Shown: positions 1-5,670 of the stretch, in pieces
How the letters are laid out: each line of letters starts with the position of its first letter
Position numbering within the stretch: position 1 is the first letter of the stretch
Source of the DNA: Collinsella sp.
Lineage (GTDB): Bacteria > Actinomycetota > Coriobacteriia > Coriobacteriales > Coriobacteriaceae
Direction of reading: 5' to 3'
Assembly: GCA_031296755.1 (NCBI GenBank)
Contig: JAUMMZ010000028.1
Coordinates: 1 to 8,624 of the forward strand
Length of the DNA stretch: 8,624 nt
Position numbers and translations under genes: made by a program
The notes under the pieces: model-generated
What the model was told of the DNA's origin: nothing
Database searches by the model: none
Seen by the model: only the letters and a program-made list of their open reading frames with translations

Positions 1-142
1 CGTCTACGCCCGCAACACCGTCACCAACGACGTGCTGTACAAGGAGGGCCTGGACCTTCTCGTCGTGCCCTCCGCCGAGCTCTCCCGCGGCCGCGGCGGC
101 CCGCGCTGCATGAGCATGCCCTTCTGGCGCGAGGACCTCTAA
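1..142 (+). CDS. arcA: Arginine deiminase, C-terminal fragment (gene enters from the left edge)
   Basis: Arginine deiminase hydrolyses L-arginine to citrulline and ammonia in the cytoplasm, the first step of the arginine deiminase pathway. Only the last 46 codons are present, read from base 2 to the TAA at 140-142. The fragment carries the family's most diagnostic C-terminal motif, SRGRGGPRCMSMP. Its cysteine (codon 106-108) corresponds to the catalytic nucleophile that forms the amidino-enzyme intermediate. The ending WREDL is also typical. The stop is followed by a hairpin without a T-tract and then arcB, 105 bases downstream in the same direction, as expected for an arc operon. The truncation is simply the window edge. 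The motif is nearly unique to this family. Confidence 0.93.
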   Translation, partial: VYARNTVTNDVLYKEGLDLLVVPSAELSRGRGGPRCMSMPFWREDL

Positions 143-154
143 GTCTTTCCGTTT

Positions 155-183
155 CCGGTGCGGTCCCCCTACAACCGCACCGG
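155..183 (+). other. Intercistronic hairpin between arcA and arcB
   Basis: A perfect 10-bp inverted repeat (155-164 with 174-183) encloses a 9-base loop. A weaker palindrome around CCCGTTAAACGGG follows at 189-201. Neither is followed by a T-run, so this is unlikely to be an efficient intrinsic terminator. In a polycistronic arc message such a hairpin would more plausibly mark an RNA processing site or protect the arcA 3' end, but that is inference. Confidence 0.5.
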
Positions 184-247
184 CTTCGCCCGTTAAACGG
201 GCAACACTGATACTTACGTAATTCATTTCTTCGAAAGGAATCGAACC

Positions 248-1243
248 ATGGGTGTTAACCTCTCCGGCCGTAGCTTCCTCAAGCTTCTCGACCTCACCAC
301 CGAGGAGATCGAGTACCTGCTCAAGCTCTCCAAGAACTTCAAGGATATGAAGCGCGCTGGCGTTCCGCATCGCTATCTCGAGGGCAAGAACATCGTTCTG
401 CTCTTCCAGAAGACCTCCACTCGTACCCGCTGCGCCTTCGAGGTCGGCGGCATGGACCTGGGCATGGGCGTGACCTATCTCGATCCCGGTTCGTCGCAGA
501 TGGGCAAGAAGGAGTCCATCGAGGACACCGCCCGCGTTCTCGGCCGCATGTATGACGGCATCGAGTTCCGTGGCTTTGCCCAGGACGACGTCGAGGAGCT
601 CGCTGCTAAGTCCGGCGTGCCCGTGTGGAACGGCCTGACCACTGAGTGGCATCCCACCCAGATGCTCGCCGATATCCTGACCGTCCAGGAGAACTTCAAC
701 TACGACATCAAGGGCAAGACCCTCGTCTTCATGGGCGACTGCAAGAACAACGTCGCTCGCTCCCTCATGGTCGTCTGCTCCAAGCTCGGCATGAACTTCG
801 TGGCCTGCGGCCCCGAGGAGTGCATGCCCGCCGACGACGTCATCGAGGCCTGCAAGCCCATCGCCGAGGCCAACGGTTGCACCATCAAGCTGACCACCGA
901 CGTCAAGGACGGCGTCACCGGTGCCGACGTTATCTACACCGACGTGTGGGTCTCCATGGGCGAGCCCGACGAGGTCTGGGCCGAGCGCATCGCTCAGCTC
1001 ACCCCGTATCGTGTTACCTCCGAGGTCATGGCTATGGCCAACCCGGGTGCCATCTTCCTGCACTGCCTGCCCAGCTTCCACGACACCAACACCACGATTG
1101 GCGCCGAGAAGTGCGAGCAGTTCGGCATCACCGAGCAGGAGGTCACCGACGAGGTCTTCGAGAGCCCCGCTTCCAAGGTCTTCGACGAGGCCGAGAACCG
1201 CATGCACACCATCAAGGCTGTCATGTACGCCACGCTCAAGTAA
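248..1243 (+). CDS. arcB: Ornithine carbamoyltransferase, catabolic type
   Basis: This cytoplasmic enzyme interconverts citrulline plus phosphate and ornithine plus carbamoyl phosphate. Next to arcA it is expected to run in the catabolic direction. The 331-residue length is normal for the family. The carbamoyl-phosphate-binding STRTR motif is at residues 57-61 and HPTQ at 135-138. The ornithine-side SMGE is at 236-239 and the catalytic HCLP loop at 272-275. The N-terminal half is the carbamoyl-phosphate domain and the C-terminal half the ornithine domain. The ATG at 248 is preceded by AAAGGA (234-239) with an 8-base spacer, which supports this start. A terminator-like hairpin follows 16 bases after the stop. 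An anabolic ArgF is possible from sequence alone, but no arginine-biosynthesis genes are nearby and arcA is immediately upstream, so ArcB is preferred. Confidence 0.95.
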   Translation: MGVNLSGRSFLKLLDLTTEEIEYLLKLSKNFKDMKRAGVPHRYLEGKNIVLLFQKTSTRTRCAFEVGGMDLGMGVTYLDPGSSQMGKKESIEDTARVLGRMYDGIEFRGFAQDDVEELAAKSGVPVWNGLTTEWHPTQMLADILTVQENFNYDIKGKTLVFMGDCKNNVARSLMVVCSKLGMNFVACGPEECMPADDVIEACKPIAEANGCTIKLTTDVKDGVTGADVIYTDVWVSMGEPDEVWAERIAQLTPYRVTSEVMAMANPGAIFLHCLPSFHDTNTTIGAEKCEQFGITEQEVTDEVFESPASKVFDEAENRMHTIKAVMYATLK

Positions 1244-1259
1244 GAGCATCTAGCATCTC

Positions 1260-1295
1260 GCTCGGGGTGTATTGCTGCACACCCCGAGCAGTTTT
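1260..1295 (+). terminator. Intrinsic terminator or attenuator after arcB
   Basis: A perfect 11-bp GC-rich stem (1260-1270 with 1279-1289) has an 8-base loop and is followed by AGTTTTAT. The T-run is only four bases, so termination may be partial. That would give more arcA/arcB than transporter mRNA if the three genes share a transcript. Confidence 0.75.
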
Positions 1296-1306
1296 ATCTG
1301 GTAATA

Positions 1307-1357
1307 ATCTCGCATCAAGCGGCAGGCACGGCACGGAAGAGCCGCTTCTGGCGAGAT
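1307..1357 (+). promoter_or_regulatory. Large stem-loop in the leader of the YfcC transporter gene
   Basis: Two 7-bp helices stack around a symmetric 3x3 internal loop. The outer helix pairs 1307-1313 with 1351-1357, and the inner helix pairs 1317-1323 with 1341-1347. A 17-base apical loop remains, containing a short CACGG repeat. There is no T-run, so it is not a terminator. It lies 16 bases upstream of the transporter's ribosome-binding site, where it could affect mRNA processing, stability or translation. The function is not established. A TAATAAT sequence at 1302-1308 resembles a -10 element, but no -35 partner was found. Confidence 0.5.
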
Positions 1358-1390
1358 CAGTAAATGATTTATGAAGGGGGGATGAGAACT

Positions 1391-2869
1391 ATGACTGAGA
1401 CCGCTAAGAAAAAGCGCGGTATGCCTTCATCGTTCACCATTCTTCTTGCTCTGCTGGCAATTGTCGCAGTGATTACCGTTATCGTCTCCGGCACGTCCGG
1501 CGGCGCGGTTACTGCCGCCCGTCTGAGCGATTTCTGCACCGCCCCGATTAAGGGCTTCGCTGACGCTCTGCCCGTCTGCCTCTTCGTTATGATCCTGGGC
1601 GGCTTCCTCGGTATGATGACCGAGACCGGCGCCCTGGACAACGGCATCGCCGTTCTGGTGCAGAAGCTTAAGGGCAACGAGATTATGCTCATTCCCGTGC
1701 TGATGCTCATCTTCTCCCTCGGTGGTACCACCTATGGTATGTGCGAGGAGACCGTTCCCTTCTACGCCCTGCTCGCCGCTACCATGATGGCTGCTGGCTT
1801 CGACCCCATGGTCGGTGCCGCTACCGTCCTGCTCGGCGCTGGCTGCGGCTGCCTGGGCTCCACGGTTAACCCGTTCGCCGTCGGCGCTGCCGTCGACGCT
1901 CTGACCGGCGTTGGCATTGAGGTCAACCAGTCCATCATCATCGGCCTCGGTGCCGTCCTGTGGATTGTCACTACCGCTATGTCCATCTTCTTCGTGATGA
2001 GCTACGCCAAGAAGGTCAAGGCTGACAAGGGTTCCACCATCCTATCGATGCAGGAGCTCAAGGACGCCGAAGAGGCTCACGGCAAGGCTGCTTCCGAGGT
2101 CCACAAGGAGGTCAAGCTCACCGGTCGTCAGAAGGGTGTTCTGATCGCCTTCGCCTTCACCTTCGTCGTCATGATCGTCGGCTTCATTCCGCTGGCCGAC
2201 CTCAACGAGGGCGTCGCCAACTTCTTCGACGCCGGCGCTGTCTACGACGCCGACGGTAACACCGTCGTCCAGGGCTGGTCTGCCCTGATCACCGGCCTGC
2301 CCATTGGCCAGTGGTACTTCGACGAGGCTTCCACCTGGTTCTTCCTCATGGCTGTCCTGATCGGTATCATCGGTGGCCTGTCCGAGAAGCAGATCGTCAA
2401 CACCTTCATTACCGGCGCTGCCGACATGATGTCCGTTGTCCTCGTCATCGCTCTCGCCCGTGGTATCTCCGTTCTCATGGCTAACACCGGCCTCGACGTC
2501 TACGTCCTCGACGCTGCCGCCAATGCCCTGGCTGGCCTGTCCGGCGTGATCTTCGCTCCCATGAGCTTCCTGGTCTACTTCGGCCTGTCCTTCCTGATCC
2601 CCTCGACCTCCGGTATGGCTACCGTCTCCATGCCCATCATGGGACCGCTGGCTGTTAAGCTCGGCTTCTCGCCCGAGGTCATGGTCATGATCTTCTCTGC
2701 CGCCATCGGTGTCGTGAACCTGTTCACCCCGACCTCCGGCGCCATCATGGGCGGTCTCGCCCTGGCCAAGATCGAGTGGACGACCTGGCTCAAGTTTGCC
2801 CTTAAGCTCATCGTCGCTCTCTCCGTCGTCTGCGCCGTCATCCTGACCGTCGCCTGCGTGCTGATCTAA
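1391..2869 (+). CDS. YfcC/DcuC-family membrane transporter, probable arginine/ornithine antiporter
   Basis: This is a very hydrophobic 492-residue integral membrane protein of the YfcC type (DcuC-like anaerobic carrier superfamily). Proteins of this family take the ArcD role in some arginine deiminase operons, exchanging external arginine for ornithine. That role is inferred here from its place after arcA-arcB. A basic N-terminus (KKKR) precedes the first membrane segment at about residues 16-32. Glycine-rich family signatures include GGTTYGMCEET (111-121), GSTVNPFA (156-163), a PSTSGMATVSMP stretch (from about 404) and TPTSGAIMGG (446-455). A hydrophilic loop at about 204-248, rich in Lys and Glu, separates the two membrane halves. 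The ATG at 1391 is chosen because AAGGGGGG (1374-1381) lies 9 bases upstream; the in-frame ATGs at 1364 and 1382 are upstream of or abut that site. Another substrate, such as a peptide or dicarboxylate, cannot be excluded. Confidence 0.85.
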   Translation: MTETAKKKRGMPSSFTILLALLAIVAVITVIVSGTSGGAVTAARLSDFCTAPIKGFADALPVCLFVMILGGFLGMMTETGALDNGIAVLVQKLKGNEIMLIPVLMLIFSLGGTTYGMCEETVPFYALLAATMMAAGFDPMVGAATVLLGAGCGCLGSTVNPFAVGAAVDALTGVGIEVNQSIIIGLGAVLWIVTTAMSIFFVMSYAKKVKADKGSTILSMQELKDAEEAHGKAASEVHKEVKLTGRQKGVLIAFAFTFVVMIVGFIPLADLNEGVANFFDAGAVYDADGNTVVQGWSALITGLPIGQWYFDEASTWFFLMAVLIGIIGGLSEKQIVNTFITGAADMMSVVLVIALARGISVLMANTGLDVYVLDAAANALAGLSGVIFAPMSFLVYFGLSFLIPSTSGMATVSMPIMGPLAVKLGFSPEVMVMIFSAAIGVVNLFTPTSGAIMGGLALAKIEWTTWLKFALKLIVALSVVCAVILTVACVLI

Positions 2870-2971
2870 GTACCCAACGGGTACCCCACGGAAACCTTGA
2901 CGATCCTGTAAAGGATCACCTGGTCATCGTCTGTCCGGTGGGGTCAACCCACCGGTAGACTCCTACCTTTA

Positions 2972-3008
2972 GCCCCCTTCCGTTCCGTGCGCGGGAGGGG
3001 GCGCTCTT
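2972..3008 (+). terminator. Weak terminator-like GC hairpin
   Basis: A 10-bp stem with one G-U pair (2972-2981 with 2993-3002) closes an 11-base loop and is followed by GCTCTTGT, a poor T-run. It is the first GC-strong hairpin downstream of the transporter and could end some transcripts, with the stronger hairpin at 3129-3170 as backup. Confidence 0.4.
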
Positions 3009-3010
3009 GT

Positions 3011-3106
3011 GTTCCGGCGTTTTACCAAACGCCGGAACCACTCGACGCTGCGCCTATGGGTTCCGTCGTTCTAACGAACGGCGGATCGGTTGACGCTGCA
3101 CGGGCA
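3011..3106 (+). repeat. Two imperfect tandem hairpin units, period about 49 bases
   Basis: Unit 1 starts at 3011 and unit 2 at 3060, both with GTTCCG. Each begins with a hairpin closed by a 4-base loop: 12 bp perfect in unit 1 (3011-3022/3027-3038), and 10 bp with one G-U pair in unit 2 (3062-3071/3076-3085). Each unit then has the identical octamer GACGCTGC (3044-3051 and 3092-3099). Changes in unit 2 largely preserve pairing. This resembles a diverged duplication of a palindromic element; the family is unknown. Confidence 0.55.
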
Positions 3107-3128
3107 CCAGGGCGACAACTTGTCATTC

Positions 3129-3170
3129 AAAGAGGCCGGCATGACCAAAAGGTCTATGCCGGCCTCTTTT
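3129..3170 (+). terminator. Strong intrinsic terminator, probably bidirectional
   Basis: A 14-bp perfect stem (3129-3142 with 3156-3169) continues after a single bulged base (3155) into GACC/GGTC closed by an AAAA loop. It ends in TTTT, and the 5' arm begins AAA, so it could also stop transcripts coming from the right. It separates the arginine cluster from the DUF1846 gene. Confidence 0.88.
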
Positions 3171-3277
3171 CATGCCAATTTGTTCGCCCTGGTGTTCGTT
3201 CGCTGACTTATGCTCCACCTGCGATGTTGCCGATGTTGGTGCGGAGCGTTTTGGTTTCTGCGCCAACTTGGCGTGGT

Positions 3278-3316
3278 GGGGCGGTGCGTTTGGGGTAGAT
3301 CGTTTGGGGCGGTGGG
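3278..3316 (+). other. Possible G-quadruplex in a G/T-rich spacer
   Basis: Four G-tracts lie at 3278-3281, 3292-3295, 3306-3309 and 3314-3316, with spacers of 10, 10 and 4 bases. CGTTTGGGG is repeated at 3287-3295 and 3301-3309. The surrounding 3171-3370 stretch has no credible gene and is poor in A on this strand. It also holds a small inverted repeat CGCCAA-C-TTGGCG (3261-3273). The quadruplex runs toward the DUF1846 promoter. Two of the loops are longer than the usual 7 bases, so folding is uncertain. Confidence 0.3.
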
Positions 3317-3370
3317 CGTGTTTGGTTGGTGCCTGTTGATGGTCTGGGTATCGAGGAGGGCGGGCTCCGT

Positions 3371-3376
3371 TATAAT
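3371..3376 (+). promoter_or_regulatory. Promoter -10 element of the DUF1846 gene
   Basis: A perfect TATAAT lies 39 bases before the ATG at 3416 and predicts a start near 3383 with a leader of about 33 bases. No good -35 hexamer is found at 16-18 bases. The nearest, TTGATG at 3336-3341, is 29 bases away. Recognition may rely on the perfect -10 or on an activator. Confidence 0.55.
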
Positions 3377-3415
3377 CGCCTAGAACATTAATTGGAAACG
3401 GGACGGGAGCCATAC

Positions 3416-4897
3416 ATGCGCCAGGGTTTCGACAACGCGAAGTATATCGAGCTGCAGGCTGCTCACATTAAGGAGCGCATCTCACAGTTTGGTGGCAAGC
3501 TCTATTTGGAGTTTGGCGGCAAGCTGTTCGATGACTATCATGCGAGCCGCGTGCTGCCGGGTTTTGAACCGGACAGCAAGTTCCGCATGCTCAAGAGCAT
3601 CGCCGACGATGTCGAGGTTATCATCGCGATCAACGCGAACCACATCGAGAAAAACAAGGCTCGTGGTGACCTTGGCATTACCTATGACGAGGATGTGCTG
3701 CGCCTGGTTGACCTGTTCCGCGGCAACGGCTTTGCCGTCGCGGCTGTGGTCATCACCCAGTACGCCGGCCAGCCTGCTGCCGATGTGTTCCGCAACCGCT
3801 TGAACGCGCTCGGTATTCCCGCCAAGCTGCACTATCCCATCGAGGGGTATCCGCACGATGTCGATCTGATCGTGTCCGACGATGGCTACGGCAAGAACGA
3901 GTTTGTCGAGACCACGCGTCCGCTCGTTGTCGTGACGGCACCCGGCCCCGGCTCGGGCAAGCTCGCTACTTGCCTCTCGCAGCTGTATCACGAGCATAAG
4001 CACGGTACCGCCGCCGGCTATGCCAAGTTCGAGACCTTCCCGGTCTGGAATCTTCCTCTGACGCATCCGGTCAATATTGCCTACGAGGCCGCCACGGCTG
4101 ACCTCGACGACGCCAATATCATCGATTCGTTCCACCTTGAGGCCTACAACAAGACCACGGTCAACTACAACCGCGACGTCGAGGCCTTCCCGGTAGTCCG
4201 TGCCCTGATGGAAAAGATCCTGGGCAAGAGCCCCTACCAGAGCCCTACGGACATGGGCGTCAATATGGTCGGCTTTGCCATCACCGATGACGATGCCTGC
4301 CGCGACGCTTCCAAGATGGAGATTGTCCGCCGCTACTTTACCGCGGTCGAAAATGTGCGCCGTACCGGCGTGGGCGATGAGCAAGTCGACCGTCTCAAGA
4401 TTATTATGAAGAAAGCCGGCATCGATAAGAACTACTCACCGGCGCGCTCGGCGGCCCTCACCAGGGAGCAACTGACGGGTGGTCCCGTGGGTGCCATGGT
4501 CATGCCCGATGGCTCCGTGGTGACCGGTAAGACCTCCACGCGCCTGGGCGCCGCAAGTTCGCTCATTATGAACGCCCTCAAGCACGTCTCGGGCGTCGAC
4601 CTTGAGCTCGAGGTTATCAGCGATGAGGCGATCGAGCCCATCAGCAAGCTCAAGACGCATTTCCTGGGCAGCAAAAACCCGCGCCTCCACACCGACGAGA
4701 CGCTTATGGCGCTGTCGATCACCTCGGCCACGAGTGAGACGGCCGCTCGCGTCCTTTCGGGCCTGGAGCAGCTGCGCGGTTGCGATGCCTTCTTTAGCGT
4801 GATTATCTCGCCGACGGACGAGACGGTACTGCGCAAACTGGGTATCAACGTGTGCTGCGAGCCCAAGTTTGAGCGCCGCGGTTTCTTCCATCGCTAA
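3416..4897 (+). CDS. DUF1846 (UPF0371) family protein of unknown function
   Basis: This is a soluble, probably cytoplasmic 493-residue protein matching the DUF1846 family throughout. The N-terminal pattern (KYIELQAAHIKERI, LYLEFGGKLFDDYHASRVLPGF) and the APGPGSGK-LATCLSQLYHEH block are hallmarks of the family. The second block, GPGSGK at residues 177-182, resembles a phosphate-binding P-loop but lacks the Ser/Thr normally following the lysine. The length is normal and the gene looks intact. There is no signal peptide or membrane segment. The family has no established biochemical role as far as I know. The ATG at 3416 is preferred because GGGAG (3405-3409) is 6 bases upstream; a TTG at 3392 would add 8 residues and would place the start before that site. 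It has its own -10 element and terminator, so it is probably monocistronic. Confidence 0.88.
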   Translation: MRQGFDNAKYIELQAAHIKERISQFGGKLYLEFGGKLFDDYHASRVLPGFEPDSKFRMLKSIADDVEVIIAINANHIEKNKARGDLGITYDEDVLRLVDLFRGNGFAVAAVVITQYAGQPAADVFRNRLNALGIPAKLHYPIEGYPHDVDLIVSDDGYGKNEFVETTRPLVVVTAPGPGSGKLATCLSQLYHEHKHGTAAGYAKFETFPVWNLPLTHPVNIAYEAATADLDDANIIDSFHLEAYNKTTVNYNRDVEAFPVVRALMEKILGKSPYQSPTDMGVNMVGFAITDDDACRDASKMEIVRRYFTAVENVRRTGVGDEQVDRLKIIMKKAGIDKNYSPARSAALTREQLTGGPVGAMVMPDGSVVTGKTSTRLGAASSLIMNALKHVSGVDLELEVISDEAIEPISKLKTHFLGSKNPRLHTDETLMALSITSATSETAARVLSGLEQLRGCDAFFSVIISPTDETVLRKLGINVCCEPKFERRGFFHR

Positions 4898-4931
4898 GTT
4901 TGAAGCACCGCGGTAATTGCATTGCATTTTG

Positions 4932-4964
4932 GCCGTATCGGGTTAGCGCCCGGTACGGCTTTTT
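4932..4964 (+). terminator. Intrinsic terminator of the DUF1846 gene
   Basis: An 11-bp stem with one G-U pair (4932-4942 with 4949-4959) has a 6-base loop and is followed directly by TTTTT at 4960-4964. It lies 34 bases after the stop codon. Confidence 0.9.
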
Positions 4965-5030
4965 GATCAATAAAGCGCCTATTTCGGCGAAAAATAGCTG
5001 TTTACCTGCCTAGAAACAATTTGAGCGGTA

Positions 5031-5036
5031 TACAAT
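5031..5036 (+). promoter_or_regulatory. Probable -10 element for the winged-helix gene
   Basis: TACAAT (within TATACAAT) sits in an AT-rich island between the terminator at 4964 and the gene. No convincing -35 is visible. An imperfect inverted repeat, CTATTT-AAATAG (4979-4984/4992-4997), lies upstream and could be an operator. Confidence 0.4.
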
Positions 5037-5050
5037 AACCGTAACTGTTT

Positions 5051-5095
5051 CATCCTTAGCGGGATGCCGCATGATGGATATTACCTGCCATCGTG
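5051..5095 (+). promoter_or_regulatory. Leader with two small hairpins before the winged-helix gene
   Basis: CATCC (5051-5055) pairs with GGATG (5062-5066). Bases 5070-5077 pair with 5088-5095, giving 8 bp with one G-U and a 10-base loop. If transcription starts near 5043, the leader is about 110 bases, long for such a small gene. No riboswitch class was recognised. Confidence 0.3.
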
Positions 5096-5153
5096 AGGTG
5101 TGTCGGTCGCGCACGGCGCGTTAGATGCTCGTGCTCGGTTTGAGGAGGCTGCT

Positions 5154-5492
5154 ATGGCGGGCAAGGGTCGTGCGAGTGTCAACGATATGAAGCGTGTCGA
5201 GGTGCTGGTGTTGATGGAGATCGACCAGCAAACCGAAGACAATGGCGGGCCGTATGGTTTCTCGCGCAAAACGCTTGCCGAGCGCGTGGGGGTTTCGCCG
5301 TATCGTGTCCGCGCCGCAATCGATCGCTTGGATTCCGAAGGCATGATTGATGTCGTCTCGCGTTATAGCGACGACGGCGGTCAGCTTGCAAATGGCATTT
5401 GCCTCACCGAACGTGGCGAGTGGTATCTTGAGGGCGTCCGTACCGGCATGCTCGTTCAAGAAATGCTTGAGGACGAGGTTGCTGATCGATAG
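5154..5492 (+). CDS. Small winged-helix DNA-binding protein (MarR-like)
   Basis: This 112-residue protein has a clear helix-turn-helix. A first helix spans about residues 10-24. SRKTLAERVGVSPYRVRAAIDRL (about 37-59) gives the recognition unit, an acidic/glycine wing follows (about 64-80), and LTERGEWYL (84-92) is the signature that follows the wing in MarR-like folds. It most likely binds DNA as a dimer. The ligand and targets are unknown. The ATG at 5154 has a near-perfect site, GAGGAGG (5142-5148), 5 bases upstream; the in-frame GTG at 5100 would add 18 residues without such a site. Flanking terminators make it a single-gene unit between the DUF1846 gene and pyrG. Regulation of itself or of pyrG is a guess from position only. 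Confidence 0.75.
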   Translation: MAGKGRASVNDMKRVEVLVLMEIDQQTEDNGGPYGFSRKTLAERVGVSPYRVRAAIDRLDSEGMIDVVSRYSDDGGQLANGICLTERGEWYLEGVRTGMLVQEMLEDEVADR

Positions 5493-5516
5493 CAGCATGT
5501 AACCCTTGCCATAGCG

Positions 5517-5545
5517 ACGCCGCCTGGGAAACCGGGCGGCGTTTT
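5517..5545 (+). terminator. Intrinsic terminator of the winged-helix gene
   Basis: An 11-bp GC-rich stem with one G-U pair spans 5517-5527 and 5532-5542. It is capped by a GAAA tetraloop and ends in a four-base T-run (5542-5545) followed by GTTTC. It is 24 bases after the stop. Confidence 0.88.
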
Positions 5546-5583
5546 GTTTCAAGATTGAGAAATGCAATCGCACGCGAGAAAAA

Positions 5584-5615
5584 TTGCGAACGGTCCGCGG
5601 CGCGAGTATTACAAT
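5584..5615 (+). promoter_or_regulatory. Probable pyrG promoter
   Basis: TACAAT at 5610-5615 is the best -10 candidate. TTGCGA at 5584-5589 could be the -35, but the 20-base spacer is longer than the usual 17. The predicted start falls at about 5620-5624, in A-CCC-G, giving a leader of about 50 bases. Confidence 0.45.
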
Positions 5616-5620
5616 GAAGA

Positions 5621-5652
5621 CCCGTAAGATGTGGATAAACAACTTCTACGGG
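5621..5652 (+). promoter_or_regulatory. pyrG leader hairpin at the predicted transcription start
   Basis: CCCGTA (5621-5626) pairs with TACGGG (5647-5652). After a bulged A (5627), GA pairs with TC (5645-5646), giving 8 bp in all. The 3' arm ends 6 bases before the apparent pyrG ribosome-binding site AGGT (5659-5662). The hairpin uses the very first transcribed bases, so its stability would depend on the exact start nucleotide. Confidence 0.4.
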
Positions 5653-5670
5653 AAGCGCAGGTAACTCAAT

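Larger units (their letters stand above)
2870..3170 (+). ncRNA. Structured non-coding segment after the transporter (3' UTR or candidate RNA)
   Basis: About 300 bases without a credible ORF hold a chain of hairpins. They are 2870-2875/2879-2884 (6 bp), 2902-2906/2912-2916 (5 bp), 2935-2942/2948-2955 (8 bp, extended by 2929-2932/2957-2960), 2972-2981/2993-3002, 3011-3022/3027-3038, 3062-3071/3076-3085, and a final terminator at 3129-3170. Several helices are mutually exclusive: CCCCAC 2884-2889 can pair with 2938-2943, GACGAT 2899-2904 with 2926-2931, and GGTAG 2954-2958 with 2963-2967. The loop of the 2972-3002 hairpin contains TTCCGTG (2983-2989), complementary to CACGGAA at 2887-2893, so a pseudoknot is possible. 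No known RNA family was recognised. It may be a standalone RNA, a long 3' UTR of the transporter mRNA, or an accumulation of terminators and palindromic repeats. Confidence 0.35.

Noticed and set aside
646..1374. Plus-strand 242-codon frame overlapping arcB
   Set aside because: It is a +1-frame shadow rich in Arg and His, and arcB is certain.
2870..3000. tmRNA, RNase P RNA, SRP RNA or a known riboswitch
   Set aside because: None of the conserved sequence cores I know for these RNAs is present.
2987..3298. Plus-strand 103-codon frame in the structured region
   Set aside because: It runs through three hairpins and the strong terminator, with no family resemblance or ribosome-binding site.
3123..3413. 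Minus-strand 96-codon frame in the spacer
   Set aside because: It is low-complexity Pro/His/Lys/Arg from G/T-rich DNA. It overlaps the terminator and the DUF1846 promoter, with no ribosome-binding site.
3482..4384. Minus-strand 300-codon frame opposite the DUF1846 gene
   Set aside because: It is a shadow frame produced by codon bias, fully inside a gene with clear family motifs.
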